Positions 7,966 to 16,218 of a DNA stretch of 58,389 nt are shown piece by piece. Both the position numbers and the translations under genes were made by a program. The notes under the pieces are model-generated. The model was not told where the DNA came from. It saw only the letters and a program-made list of their open reading frames with translations, and made no database searches. The stretch is from Paenibacillus terrigena DSM 21567 (lineage in GTDB: Bacteria; Bacillota; Bacilli; Paenibacillales; Paenibacillaceae), in contig NZ_KB895434.1 in assembly GCF_000374845.1 (NCBI RefSeq), positions 1-58,389 of the forward strand, written 5' to 3'. Within the stretch, counting starts at the first letter, position 1; the number at the start of each line of letters is the position of its first letter.

Positions 7966-8514
7966 TTACTCGGTTATTTGTCTTATTATTTTTGCTGGAT
8001 TACCCGCGACTATTGTATTTGCAGGCACGTCCTTCGTGACAACTGAACCTGCAGCTACAATGGAATTATCACCAATATTTACACCAGGTAAGATTACACA
8101 GCTCCCGCCAATCCATACATTGTTTCCTATAGTTATCGGTATTCCATAACCACTTTTATTTCTACCCTTTGGTTCTACAGAATGACCAGCGGTATAGATC
8201 CCAACATTAGGAGCTATCATGCAATCATCACCAATTCTTACCTCTGCCATGTCTAAAATCGTACAGTTATAACCTGCATAAAAGTTATTACCTACGTGTA
8301 TGTTGTAACCTAAATCGCAATGAAAGTTGTGCTCGATGCTAAGCCCTTCTCCTACACTTCCAAACAATTCCCGAATAATATTTTCTTTCTTTTCAAATTC
8401 TTCAACGTCACTCCTGTTAAATTCTTGAACCAGTCTCTGAGCTCTAATGCTCTTCAACTTTAATTCTTCAGTACTTCTTTGATAATAAATTTTTTCTTTT
8501 TTGCTATCGCCCAT
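7966..8514 (-). CDS. maa: maltose O-acetyltransferase-like hexapeptide acetyltransferase
   Basis: 182 residues. An N-terminal helical Mac domain is followed by left-handed beta-helix repeats (IHVGNNFYAGYNCTILD, VRIGDDCMIAPNVGIY), the active-site histidine in TAGHS, and the typical ending IGDNSIVAAGSVVTKDVPAN with VAGNPAKIIRQI. It acetylates sugars such as maltose or glucose, or another hydroxylated acceptor. AAAGGAG precedes the ATG. It sits between a solo R1 arm and a decayed repeat region. Confidence 0.88.
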   Translation of the reverse strand: MGDSKKEKIYYQRSTEELKLKSIRAQRLVQEFNRSDVEEFEKKENIIRELFGSVGEGLSIEHNFHCDLGYNIHVGNNFYAGYNCTILDMAEVRIGDDCMIAPNVGIYTAGHSVEPKGRNKSGYGIPITIGNNVWIGGSCVILPGVNIGDNSIVAAGSVVTKDVPANTIVAGNPAKIIRQITE

Positions 8515-8957
8515 ATGTATACTCCTTTTAATTTCAATTTGTGTAGTTCGGTTAAATCAAACTTATAGTTTTGGCGAATCAAAGTAAAGGCATTCCACTG
8601 CTGTCCGTTAACTCATATTGTCAGATGACAAGTATTTGTACCGATAAATGACAAGAATTTATTCCGATTCCGATTTCATTTTTTATAACATGGATGGTCT
8701 GCTGTTTCTAAATTAAAAACGACAGCTGGTACGCTGCCGTAATGGAGGTTACATGTATTGGGGAGAAATCTCCGATACACGCGATAAGGTGAATATCAGA
8801 CAGCGTCAAAAAGAACATAGAAGTTCTATTTGCGCCAAAAAGCACTCCCAAGAAGGAAATAACTACTATTCCAACACCTTTACCTCAACAAGTCAAAAAG
8901 GAGCCGCTTCAAGCAAGCTCCTTATCTTGTGTTCCGTTAGCTCAATAATCATCTCTG
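8515..8957. other. gene-poor spacer with decayed cassette repeats and an IS-like scar
   Basis: No convincing gene. It holds an R1-like arm CACTGCTGTCCGTTA (about 8596-8610), two near-identical 21-nt direct repeats starting ATGACAAG and ending CCGAT (8625-8645 and 8648-8668, three differences) that resemble IS21-type ends, a hairpin AAGGAGCCGCTT / AAGCAAGCTCCTT (about 8898-8923) and an R2-like arm TTATCTTGTGTTCCGTTAG (8922-8940). Confidence 0.65.
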
Positions 8958-10460
8958 CTATGATATCGACATTTTTTCTTGAATCGCTTTTCTGGCTTCT
9001 TCTCGATCGTCAAAATGTATCGTTCGATCCTTTAAAATTTGGTAGGTTTCATGACCCTTCCCTGCGATAAGTACAATATCCCCAGACTCAGCAATTTGAA
9101 TGGCTCTTGTTATTGCTTCTCTCCGATCTTCAATGAGTTCATATGTGGCATTTGTTACTCCACATTCTTTTAATCCAACTTCAATATCCTGTAGGATTTG
9201 TATTGGATCTTCCGACCGTGGATTATCCGAAGTAACGATTACAATATCACTGTACTTTGCTGAGAGATTGCCCATAACCGGACGTTTTGTACGGTCCCTG
9301 TCACCACCACAACCAAAAACTACTATAACTCTTCTCTTCGCAAACTCACGAACTGTCGAGAGCGCATTATCTAATCCGTCAGGGGTATGAGCGTAATCAG
9401 CAAGCACAAGGAAGTCCTGACCTTCATCGATGACTTCCATTCTGCCAGGTACAGTATAAAGGCTAGCCAACCCTTCTTGGATTGCATATAAAGGGATCTG
9501 TTCGGCTAATGAAGCTGTTATGGCAGCGAGCGCGTTGTACACATTAAAAGTTCCTACCATTCTTAATTTAACCGATATCGTTCCTGCGAAGGAAACTAAA
9601 TTAAATACAGTTCCTTGAGCATTCAACTGTATGTCCTTTGCTATAACATCTGCTTCATTAACAATTCCGTAGGTTAAGACTTGTGCAGCAGTTAATTTAC
9701 GAAATATTGTAGATGCAGTATCATCTGCATTTAAAACGGCAAATTTGCGTTGAGATAGGTCAGGAGAAAAAGAATTTCCTATTCTTGAAAATAATAATCC
9801 TTTAGCGGCTAAATAATTTTCCATTGTTCCATGATAGTCCAAATGATCTTGCGTTAAGTTCGTAAAAATTCCAGTTCGAAATTCACAACCTAGCACACGT
9901 CCTACATTTAACCCTTGAGAAGTGACTTCCATAACACAATAATCGATGGAAGCATCTTTCATTTTCTTTAAATTTGACTGTAGAACAGGAGGCTCTTGGG
10001 TATTGATATCGGTTTCCATCGTCATTGAACCAATTTTTGTTCCAAGGTTCCCCATCAACCCCGTATGAAATCCTGCATGCGCCAATATCGATTCAAGCAT
10101 ATGACATGTAGTGGTCTTTCCATTTGTTCCAGTAACGCCTATCAATTTTAAGTCACTACTCGGATAACCATAAAAGTGAGAAGCTATCACTGCCATAGCA
10201 TATCGAGAATCAGGCACTTTGACGGTTGGTACAGATACGTTAATATCACGCTCTACTATAAGGGCGACCGCCCCAGCTTTGACTGCATCTTCAGCATAAG
10301 AGTGACGATCTTCTTGGAAGCCAGGTATACCAGGAACACAAATAAACAGATCTCCAGGGGTTACATGTTGTGAATTCATTTTGATACCAGTTATATTAAC
10401 ATTCACATTACCACGTACTTCAGCGATGGTTAGAAGATCAATCAATTCTTTTAATTCCAC
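8958..10460 (-). CDS. murE: UDP-N-acetylmuramyl-tripeptide synthetase (MurE-type ligase)
   Basis: 500 residues, full length for MurE. The first residues are read from a GTG start with AAGGGG upstream. The ATP loop is GVTGTNGKTTTCHML (about residue 108). The UDP-MurNAc dipeptide region includes TNLTQDHLDYHGTMENYLAAK. The C-terminal domain has ADYAHTPDGL, FGCGGDRDRTKRP and TSDNPRSEDP; DNPR is the signature for meso-diaminopimelate as the added amino acid. AGKGHETYQ lies near the end. It adds the third residue of the peptidoglycan stem in the cytoplasm. A housekeeping-type ligase alone among cassette genes, rather than in a dcw cluster, suggests a second copy. Confidence 0.9.
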   Translation of the reverse strand: MELKELIDLLTIAEVRGNVNVNITGIKMNSQHVTPGDLFICVPGIPGFQEDRHSYAEDAVKAGAVALIVERDINVSVPTVKVPDSRYAMAVIASHFYGYPSSDLKLIGVTGTNGKTTTCHMLESILAHAGFHTGLMGNLGTKIGSMTMETDINTQEPPVLQSNLKKMKDASIDYCVMEVTSQGLNVGRVLGCEFRTGIFTNLTQDHLDYHGTMENYLAAKGLLFSRIGNSFSPDLSQRKFAVLNADDTASTIFRKLTAAQVLTYGIVNEADVIAKDIQLNAQGTVFNLVSFAGTISVKLRMVGTFNVYNALAAITASLAEQIPLYAIQEGLASLYTVPGRMEVIDEGQDFLVLADYAHTPDGLDNALSTVREFAKRRVIVVFGCGGDRDRTKRPVMGNLSAKYSDIVIVTSDNPRSEDPIQILQDIEVGLKECGVTNATYELIEDRREAITRAIQIAESGDIVLIAGKGHETYQILKDRTIHFDDREEARKAIQEKMSIS

Positions 10461-10670
10461 TTGAAAGTGCCCCTTTTCGGTAAATTACTTTATATATCAT
10501 ATTCGCCCATCGATAAATTTTTCCTCTAACATTTTCCAGTTCGTCATACATTCAGCGTAAGCGCCGTACCACAGATGATGAGAATGCGACGAGGAAGAAT
10601 CATGGAATTAGGTGCCGAAAGCTATGATTGAGAACATCCCTCGGATGCATTGAGTCATCCACATCCAACT

Positions 10671-10737
10671 AAAAAAAAGGCCCGGTCGGGCAGCAAGCCT
10701 TCTATTACCAAGCCTGCCGCCTTTCCGCGCCTCTTTT
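10671..10737 (-). terminator. GC-rich inverted repeats with A/T tract, end of the mutarotase transcript
   Basis: On the plus strand an A8 tract (10671-10678) precedes GCCCGGTCGGGC and the pair GGCAGCAAGCCTT / AAGCCTGCC. On the minus strand this reads as stem-loop then T-run, directly after the gene ending at 10738. Confidence 0.65.
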
Positions 10738-11679
10738 TTATGTTAATTCAACTTCAAGAAACCAATGATAGCGGCCTCCCGCTTCGATGGTTGCTACCAT
10801 CCCTTGCTTCATCGCATAAGACAAGTCATCCAAAAATCCTGTTGCTGGCTCTAGCGCAACATTATACCCGCCTTGATATCCTCCGTAATTCGCCCACACC
10901 GCGAAATAAGGCACTTGTTCCACCGGAAAATACATCATCAGTGACTCGCCTGTGCTCGGATCGTGAAGTCCTGCCCGTCCTTCCGGCAGCTCGCCTCGGA
11001 AATAATACTTCTCCGCCGTCCCTGCCGTCATCGCTTCAACTTGATGCAGACGAATCTCTGGATGATCCTCGAACGGAATCGGCCAGCTTCGCACGTCTCC
11101 CATCCGTCCAAGCCTCTCATGCTGTGAGTATGAAACGACGATCTCATTCAGCTCGGATGGGACGATGATCTCCATCCCTTCATGGACGGCGAATAACGGG
11201 TGCGCCGCCCACAAGAACGAGAGGGGGAACGGGCTGGGATTGTACACCGTGTAATCGATCCGCAAGCGTTGTTCTTCGGTGAACGAATACGTTTTGCTCA
11301 GCCGGTACGGCAGCCGCACGCCATGCACATGACAGCTGAGTCGCTCATCCGCGATCTCGACCTGCCATGGTATGGACCACACCTCGCCGTGGTCAGCCAT
11401 TTCCGTCCCCTGCCAAGGATGATCCGGATAGGCGCATGCGTTGATCGTCGGAAACATCTCATCCCAGCCGCTGCCGTCGCTGTCTGCGAATGAAGTCGCA
11501 TACCCCTTATTCCCAAGGGGACCAGCGGCTTCCGACAACCACTCTCTACCTGTCCGAAGATGCTTCAGCGATATCATTTTGCTGCCGAGTGCGGGCACGA
11601 CCTTGATCTCCATCCATGCATTACGACCAATCCATATGTCATGACCCGACTGCTTCTCACATCGTTCCCATCGTGTCAT
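10738..11679 (-). CDS. aldose 1-epimerase (galactose mutarotase)-superfamily protein
   Basis: 313 residues, a beta-sandwich sequence. It contains GSKMISLKHLRTGREWL (typical of the N-terminal aldose-epimerase strand), GWDEMFPTINACAYPDHPW, DHGEVWSIPW (containing the conserved His-Gly-x-x-W-type catalytic region) and FLWAAHPLFAV. Family members interconvert sugar anomers or bind sugars. It lies 15 nt downstream of the DUF5107/TPR gene and probably shares its transcript, implying a role with the same sugar. Confidence 0.82.
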   Translation of the reverse strand: MTRWERCEKQSGHDIWIGRNAWMEIKVVPALGSKMISLKHLRTGREWLSEAAGPLGNKGYATSFADSDGSGWDEMFPTINACAYPDHPWQGTEMADHGEVWSIPWQVEIADERLSCHVHGVRLPYRLSKTYSFTEEQRLRIDYTVYNPSPFPLSFLWAAHPLFAVHEGMEIIVPSELNEIVVSYSQHERLGRMGDVRSWPIPFEDHPEIRLHQVEAMTAGTAEKYYFRGELPEGRAGLHDPSTGESLMMYFPVEQVPYFAVWANYGGYQGGYNVALEPATGFLDDLSYAMKQGMVATIEAGGRYHWFLEVELT

Positions 11680-11694
11680 ACAAGCAGCTCCTCT

Positions 11695-14600
11695 CTACAC
11701 CAGCGCCAGATGAATCATCGCGCCCTGATGGATCGGATCGAGCGACAGCGCTTGCTGGAAGCTCTTCTTCGCTTCCTCTTGGTTGCCGAGCCCCAGATGA
11801 CCAAGCCCCATCATATAATGGCAATGGATGCGGTTCTTCTTGTTCAAATCTTCTTCGAACACGAGGAAATCCGGCAACGAGACGGCAAAATAATCAATTT
11901 TCTGCTCGATGAATAGATGCTGCTCGCCGAAGTCGATCAACTTATTGAACCGGCTATGTGCCGCTTTCTCATTGCCTAATTGACGCCATGCAACCCCTTG
12001 GTAGAAGATCATATGCGGCGGTTGGTCGTTATAATATATCGCGCTCGTCGGCTCATCCAACCCTCTCGAAGCGAGCTCCAAATAATGCTGCGCGATATCT
12101 TGTTCTCCCAGCTGTTGATGCGCGAAGCCCAGATAATAATGGATGTTGTTCTCCTGCGCGCCTTCCAGCTTCCCTTCATTGATGTTCAGCGGATATTGCT
12201 TCGCCAGCAGCAATTGATCAATAGCTTCTTGAACCCGGCCTTCCTGCAGCAGCTTCTTCGCCCATTCCACGCGAGCGATGACATATTGGGCTGGCACTTT
12301 CCCTTCGCCACCTTCCCAAGGATGGAAATGCCGGTTCAGAATCAGACCGATCGCTTCCTCATGACGGCCCTGCAAATTGTAGAGTGTAATATATTCCAGA
12401 TAGAGATCATCGCGCGCTTCGACGAGTGCCATATGCTTCTCCATCATGCTTAGTCGTTGTTCTGGCGTGTACGCAAGCTTCTTATAGAGCTGATCCAGCT
12501 CATAATAGACACGCGCATCTGCAGTATTCAGGGAGAATGCTTGCTCGAGCGATGCCAACGCGGCCTCAGGATTCCCTTGTTTGTTGAAATAAGCTAACGC
12601 AAGATTGCGATGCGCCGTAGCGAACGTATCATTCAACTGTACGGACTGCTCCCAATAAGCGACGGCTTCCCCGTGACGCTTCTTGTCATAGAGCAAATTA
12701 CCGAGATAATACGGTGCCTTCGAATCGTTCTCGCGTGCATCCGTCGCATGCTTCAGCACAATGAAATCCTGCACGGTGTTCGGGAAGCAATACGTTGGAT
12801 CTGCCGCCTCAGCCTGATGATAGAAAGCGTCGCATACATCGGCACGGCCAAGCTTCATGCTGTAGAACCCTTGGTAGTAGCGAATCATCGGGTACACGTG
12901 ACCCGCTGAACATGAAGCGATACGCTCGAGCACAATAAGCGCCTCCGTATATTGCCCGGCATCGGCATAATCTTGTGCCAGCGCAATATAGCTATGGGCA
13001 TTGCCTCGCATCAACCCTTCCAACTCTTCGAAGCATTTCACTGCATTGACGGTATCCCCGACTTGCTCATACATGTAAATGCGTTCATTGCGAGAACCGA
13101 ATTCAATCGGATCCAGCGCGATGGTCTCCTCCGTATACCGCGCCGCTTCTTCGAGACGGTTCAGTTTGCGTAACACCAAGCTCTTCAGATTGCGGGCTTT
13201 ATAGTTCCGCATTTGCATGCAGAGCGAGCGGTCCAGGAGTTCTAACGCTTCCTCATACGCCTCTTTCTCGCAGGCGATTTGCGCGAGCGCAAAGTATCCT
13301 GCCGCCTGCCACGCTGCCGACCACACCGATTTGTAGAATGCGGCAAAGGCTTCGTCGAGCCGACCTTGCAGCTTGAGCGTTTTTCCGAGGTTATAGTAGG
13401 GCTCGCTGTCATAAGGTCTAGCATTATGCCGAGTCAGCGTCTCGATCGCTTTCCTGAAATAAGCTTCACTCTGTTCTAACAGCCCCCGACGTAACAACAG
13501 CTGGCCATATGCGTTGTTGAGTCGAATATCTCCCGGGTCACGGCGAAGCCCTTCCAGATAGTAGGCATCCGGTTCATACGTCGCATGACGATACTGCTCC
13601 AGATGCAGCCCTGCGAGATAAAGTGCTTCCGTATTTTTTAACGCTTCCGGCTCGCCGATGGCCTTGGCAGGATCCGGCGTCTGCTCGACTTTCTTCGGTT
13701 TTGGCTGATATGAGATAAGCTCCCTTCCGCCTGCGGAGAATACCGCGATCACGAGATCTTCCTCCCGATCTTCCGGATCCAGATCCACCGTGATGGAGAA
13801 GGTTGCCGTCGGCGACAGCGTCATCGTCTTATCGACATAAGTTACCCGAGGACTTCTAAGCAGCACGTGCACATCCTCGAAGACGGATGTCGCATACGCA
13901 TAAGCTGTGATCGACTGGCCTGTCACTTCCAAATTCACGGCCGCATCGATGGACGCATTCTTCACCATGCCAAGGTGTTTGTAAGGCATGAAATATTGCT
14001 TGAAGCTCTTCTCTTCATACGGCTGAAGCCATGTAAAATCCGGCTGATTATCGGTATACACACCGGTCATGAGTTCAATGTACGGGCCGTCCTCATCCGT
14101 CAAGTTACGATCCCATGCCTGTCCGAACTCGCCATGGCCCCAAGTCCATTGCTTTTTACCCGGCGAGACATGCTTATTCGCGATGTGCAGAATGCCGGCT
14201 TCCAGCTGATGGTCATAACCGCCGACGAAATTGTAATCAGAATGGTACGCCATATACGATGTCGGTACGGGAATATTGGAATATTTCGAAATGTCGACCC
14301 CTTCGGAATAGTCCATCTTATAATACGTTCCGGTCGCGATCGGAAATTTCGATACGTCGCGTTTGCCATGATCGAATACAGCATGCACATCCGGCGGAAA
14401 TACGGATTGCGTATGATCATTGACGGCTACCGCAGGATTCGCCCACCAGAGGAAGGTCTGCGGCTCGGATGTACGGTTATACATTTGGGCATGTATCTCA
14501 AGATACGCTTTGCCCGGGTGCAGCGTAAATCCGGTCGTCACCTTCGTTCCGTACATGCGGTCGATCTCGCCGACCCATACCGTCTTGCTGCCGTCTGGGT

Positions 14601-15024
14601 TTTCTTCGATGCGGTATTCCACCGGACCGAACGTATTCGGGCGATGATGCTGTGGCCAGTTGAACTCGATGCCGCCCGAGATCCACGGACCGGTAAGGCC
14701 GACCAACGCGGGCTTAATCACTTGGTTGTGATAGACGAAATCATATTGATTTGTCTTGTCGATCGCACGATAGACACGACCACCAATTTGCGGCATGATC
14801 TGGATCTGAACATATTCATTCTCGAGGAACACCACTTGATACGGCTTCATCACTTTATCATCGTAAATTTTATCAATGACCGGATTCGGATAGACGCGGC
14901 CCGAGCTGCCTTGATAGACCCGCTTCTCTAGGAACATGGGATTCTTGTCCGGCTCCCCTACTTCATATGTTGGGATGTTAATCGTCTCTTCCCATACTTT
15001 CACGCTCTCTACTAACGTTGTCAT
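11695..15024 (-). CDS. large DUF5107 / tetratricopeptide-repeat protein
   Basis: 1109 residues without a signal peptide. The N-terminal ~400 residues form the DUF5107 region (for example VQIQIMPQIGGRVYRAID and GGIEFNWPQHHRPNTFGPVEY), which resembles the sugar-binding beta-sandwich of aldose epimerases. From about residue 480 onward there are many TPR units (YFRKAIETLTRHNARPYDSE, AVAYWEQSVQLNDTFATAHR, AKKSFQQALSLDPIHQGAM). The family is common beside sugar-utilisation genes in Paenibacillus; its biochemical role is not established. Its position next to a mutarotase-like gene and divergent from an AraC regulator points to a cytoplasmic role in sugar handling. Confidence 0.85.
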   Translation of the reverse strand: MTTLVESVKVWEETINIPTYEVGEPDKNPMFLEKRVYQGSSGRVYPNPVIDKIYDDKVMKPYQVVFLENEYVQIQIMPQIGGRVYRAIDKTNQYDFVYHNQVIKPALVGLTGPWISGGIEFNWPQHHRPNTFGPVEYRIEENPDGSKTVWVGEIDRMYGTKVTTGFTLHPGKAYLEIHAQMYNRTSEPQTFLWWANPAVAVNDHTQSVFPPDVHAVFDHGKRDVSKFPIATGTYYKMDYSEGVDISKYSNIPVPTSYMAYHSDYNFVGGYDHQLEAGILHIANKHVSPGKKQWTWGHGEFGQAWDRNLTDEDGPYIELMTGVYTDNQPDFTWLQPYEEKSFKQYFMPYKHLGMVKNASIDAAVNLEVTGQSITAYAYATSVFEDVHVLLRSPRVTYVDKTMTLSPTATFSITVDLDPEDREEDLVIAVFSAGGRELISYQPKPKKVEQTPDPAKAIGEPEALKNTEALYLAGLHLEQYRHATYEPDAYYLEGLRRDPGDIRLNNAYGQLLLRRGLLEQSEAYFRKAIETLTRHNARPYDSEPYYNLGKTLKLQGRLDEAFAAFYKSVWSAAWQAAGYFALAQIACEKEAYEEALELLDRSLCMQMRNYKARNLKSLVLRKLNRLEEAARYTEETIALDPIEFGSRNERIYMYEQVGDTVNAVKCFEELEGLMRGNAHSYIALAQDYADAGQYTEALIVLERIASCSAGHVYPMIRYYQGFYSMKLGRADVCDAFYHQAEAADPTYCFPNTVQDFIVLKHATDARENDSKAPYYLGNLLYDKKRHGEAVAYWEQSVQLNDTFATAHRNLALAYFNKQGNPEAALASLEQAFSLNTADARVYYELDQLYKKLAYTPEQRLSMMEKHMALVEARDDLYLEYITLYNLQGRHEEAIGLILNRHFHPWEGGEGKVPAQYVIARVEWAKKLLQEGRVQEAIDQLLLAKQYPLNINEGKLEGAQENNIHYYLGFAHQQLGEQDIAQHYLELASRGLDEPTSAIYYNDQPPHMIFYQGVAWRQLGNEKAAHSRFNKLIDFGEQHLFIEQKIDYFAVSLPDFLVFEEDLNKKNRIHCHYMMGLGHLGLGNQEEAKKSFQQALSLDPIHQGAMIHLALV

Positions 15025-15187
15025 GGTCTGTACCCTCCTAATGCAATAGATTCATTGTGATACCCCCATCTTACGAGCTTCCGGCCATGAACACCATTGA
15101 CTATCGCATGATTGTGATGGACTATTTTATGATTATAACCCAACACTCTTCATTGACATTTCAGGGAGGAAGAAGCATAGTTGAAGC
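15025..15187. promoter_or_regulatory. divergent promoter region between the DUF5107 gene and araC-type gene
   Basis: A 163-bp AT-rich gap between divergent genes. It contains the repeated words CATTGACTATCGCATGATTG, GATGGACTATTTTATGATTA and TTCATTGACAT. These are plausible operator half-sites for the AraC-type protein at 15188, but no firm -35/-10 assignment can be made by eye. Confidence 0.5.
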
Positions 15188-16081
15188 ATGGATACGATCA
15201 AAAAACAAGACGGCTTCATGTCGCAAAAATTAATCGTGCTGCCGGAACATATTTTGGCAGAATATGCTTCCCATCCGCTGATCCGGTCACTGTATATCAC
15301 CGACATCGGCTACTTCCCGCAGGCGATGCATCACTATCGCGAGCGTCCCGAGGGCAGCCCGTCCTACATCATCATGTATTGCATTGCTGGTGAAGGATGG
15401 GTTCGGTTAAATCAGAACAAACTGCATCAGATGCACAAAGGATCGATCATCGTCATCCCAGCGAACACGCCCCATGCCTACGGGTCAACCGAATCCCACC
15501 CATGGACTATTTATTGGTTTCATATGCGGGGCGAGAATGCACCTGCTTTCTTCGAGGGCATTGATTCGTTCACGGCATCATCGCAAGTCTCGGTGGAGAA
15601 ATCGACGCAAATCATTGAGCTGTTCCATGAATCCTATGAACTTCTAGAGAAAGGATACTCGTTAAATCATATTATTTATGTCTCGCAATTGGCCTGCCAT
15701 CTCGCCGCGCTCATACGATTCTCGCAGCAGCAGCCGAAGGTGCCGAAGTCACGGCAGAACAAACACGATATTGAGGAATCCTTGCAATATATGAGCGCGC
15801 ACATAGAACAGCAGGTGACGCTGCAAGAGCTGGCGGAGCAAGCGAAACTATCCGTCCCTCATTATTCGATGCTGTTCAAGGATGCGACGGGATACTCGCC
15901 CATCGATTACTTTCTACGGCTCAAAATCCAGCGGGCGTGCCAGTATCTAGACTTAACGAATCAGAGCATCAAGGAAATCAGCCTTCAGCTCAGCTTCCAG
16001 GACCCCTACTACTTCTCCCGCATCTTCAAAAAAATAATAGGGAAGTCCCCTTCCGCGTACCGAGATACGCGGAAGGGATGA
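15188..16081 (+). CDS. AraC-family transcriptional regulator with cupin sensor
   Basis: 297 residues. The N-terminal part resembles the AraC arabinose-binding cupin: HKGSIIVIPANTPHAYGSTE followed by PWTIYWFHMRG. The C-terminal ~100 residues hold the two HTH motifs: VTLQELAEQAKLSVPHYSML with FKDATGYSPIDYFLRLKIQRA, and IKEISLQLSFQDPYYFSRIF with KKIIGKSPSAYR. It is divergent from the DUF5107 and mutarotase genes and probably controls them in response to a sugar. The last ~15 codons also encode a terminator for the opposite strand. Confidence 0.9.
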   Translation: MDTIKKQDGFMSQKLIVLPEHILAEYASHPLIRSLYITDIGYFPQAMHHYRERPEGSPSYIIMYCIAGEGWVRLNQNKLHQMHKGSIIVIPANTPHAYGSTESHPWTIYWFHMRGENAPAFFEGIDSFTASSQVSVEKSTQIIELFHESYELLEKGYSLNHIIYVSQLACHLAALIRFSQQQPKVPKSRQNKHDIEESLQYMSAHIEQQVTLQELAEQAKLSVPHYSMLFKDATGYSPIDYFLRLKIQRACQYLDLTNQSIKEISLQLSFQDPYYFSRIFKKIIGKSPSAYRDTRKG

Positions 16082-16089
16082 CTTCCCTA
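16026..16089 (-). terminator. long hairpin terminator embedded in the 3' end of the araC-type gene
   Basis: TAGGGAAGT...CCGCGTA (16038-16059) pairs with TACGCGG...CTTCCCTA (16066-16089), about 21 base pairs with a small bulge. On the minus strand the stem is followed by TTATTTTTTTG. It therefore terminates leftward transcripts from the alpha-galactosidase side, while its DNA encodes the end of the regulator on the other strand. Confidence 0.8.
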
Positions 16090-16218
16090 ACGAAGCAAGA
16101 AGAAACGAGACTTCGTCGTCCTTTATCGGACGATAAGCGTATCTTCGAGAAATATAAGAGCAGTTTATTTCGTAATACTAATAAATTCTTATATTTTAAA
16201 ATCAATGATTATTCCGGC

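Noticed and set aside
8753-9070. Plus-strand open frame upstream of and overlapping murE
   Set aside because: Crosses the decayed repeat and the end of murE; no family; composition is not protein-like.
13867-14931. Plus-strand open frame of 354 codons
   Set aside because: Antisense to the DUF5107 protein; low-complexity composition typical of a shadow.
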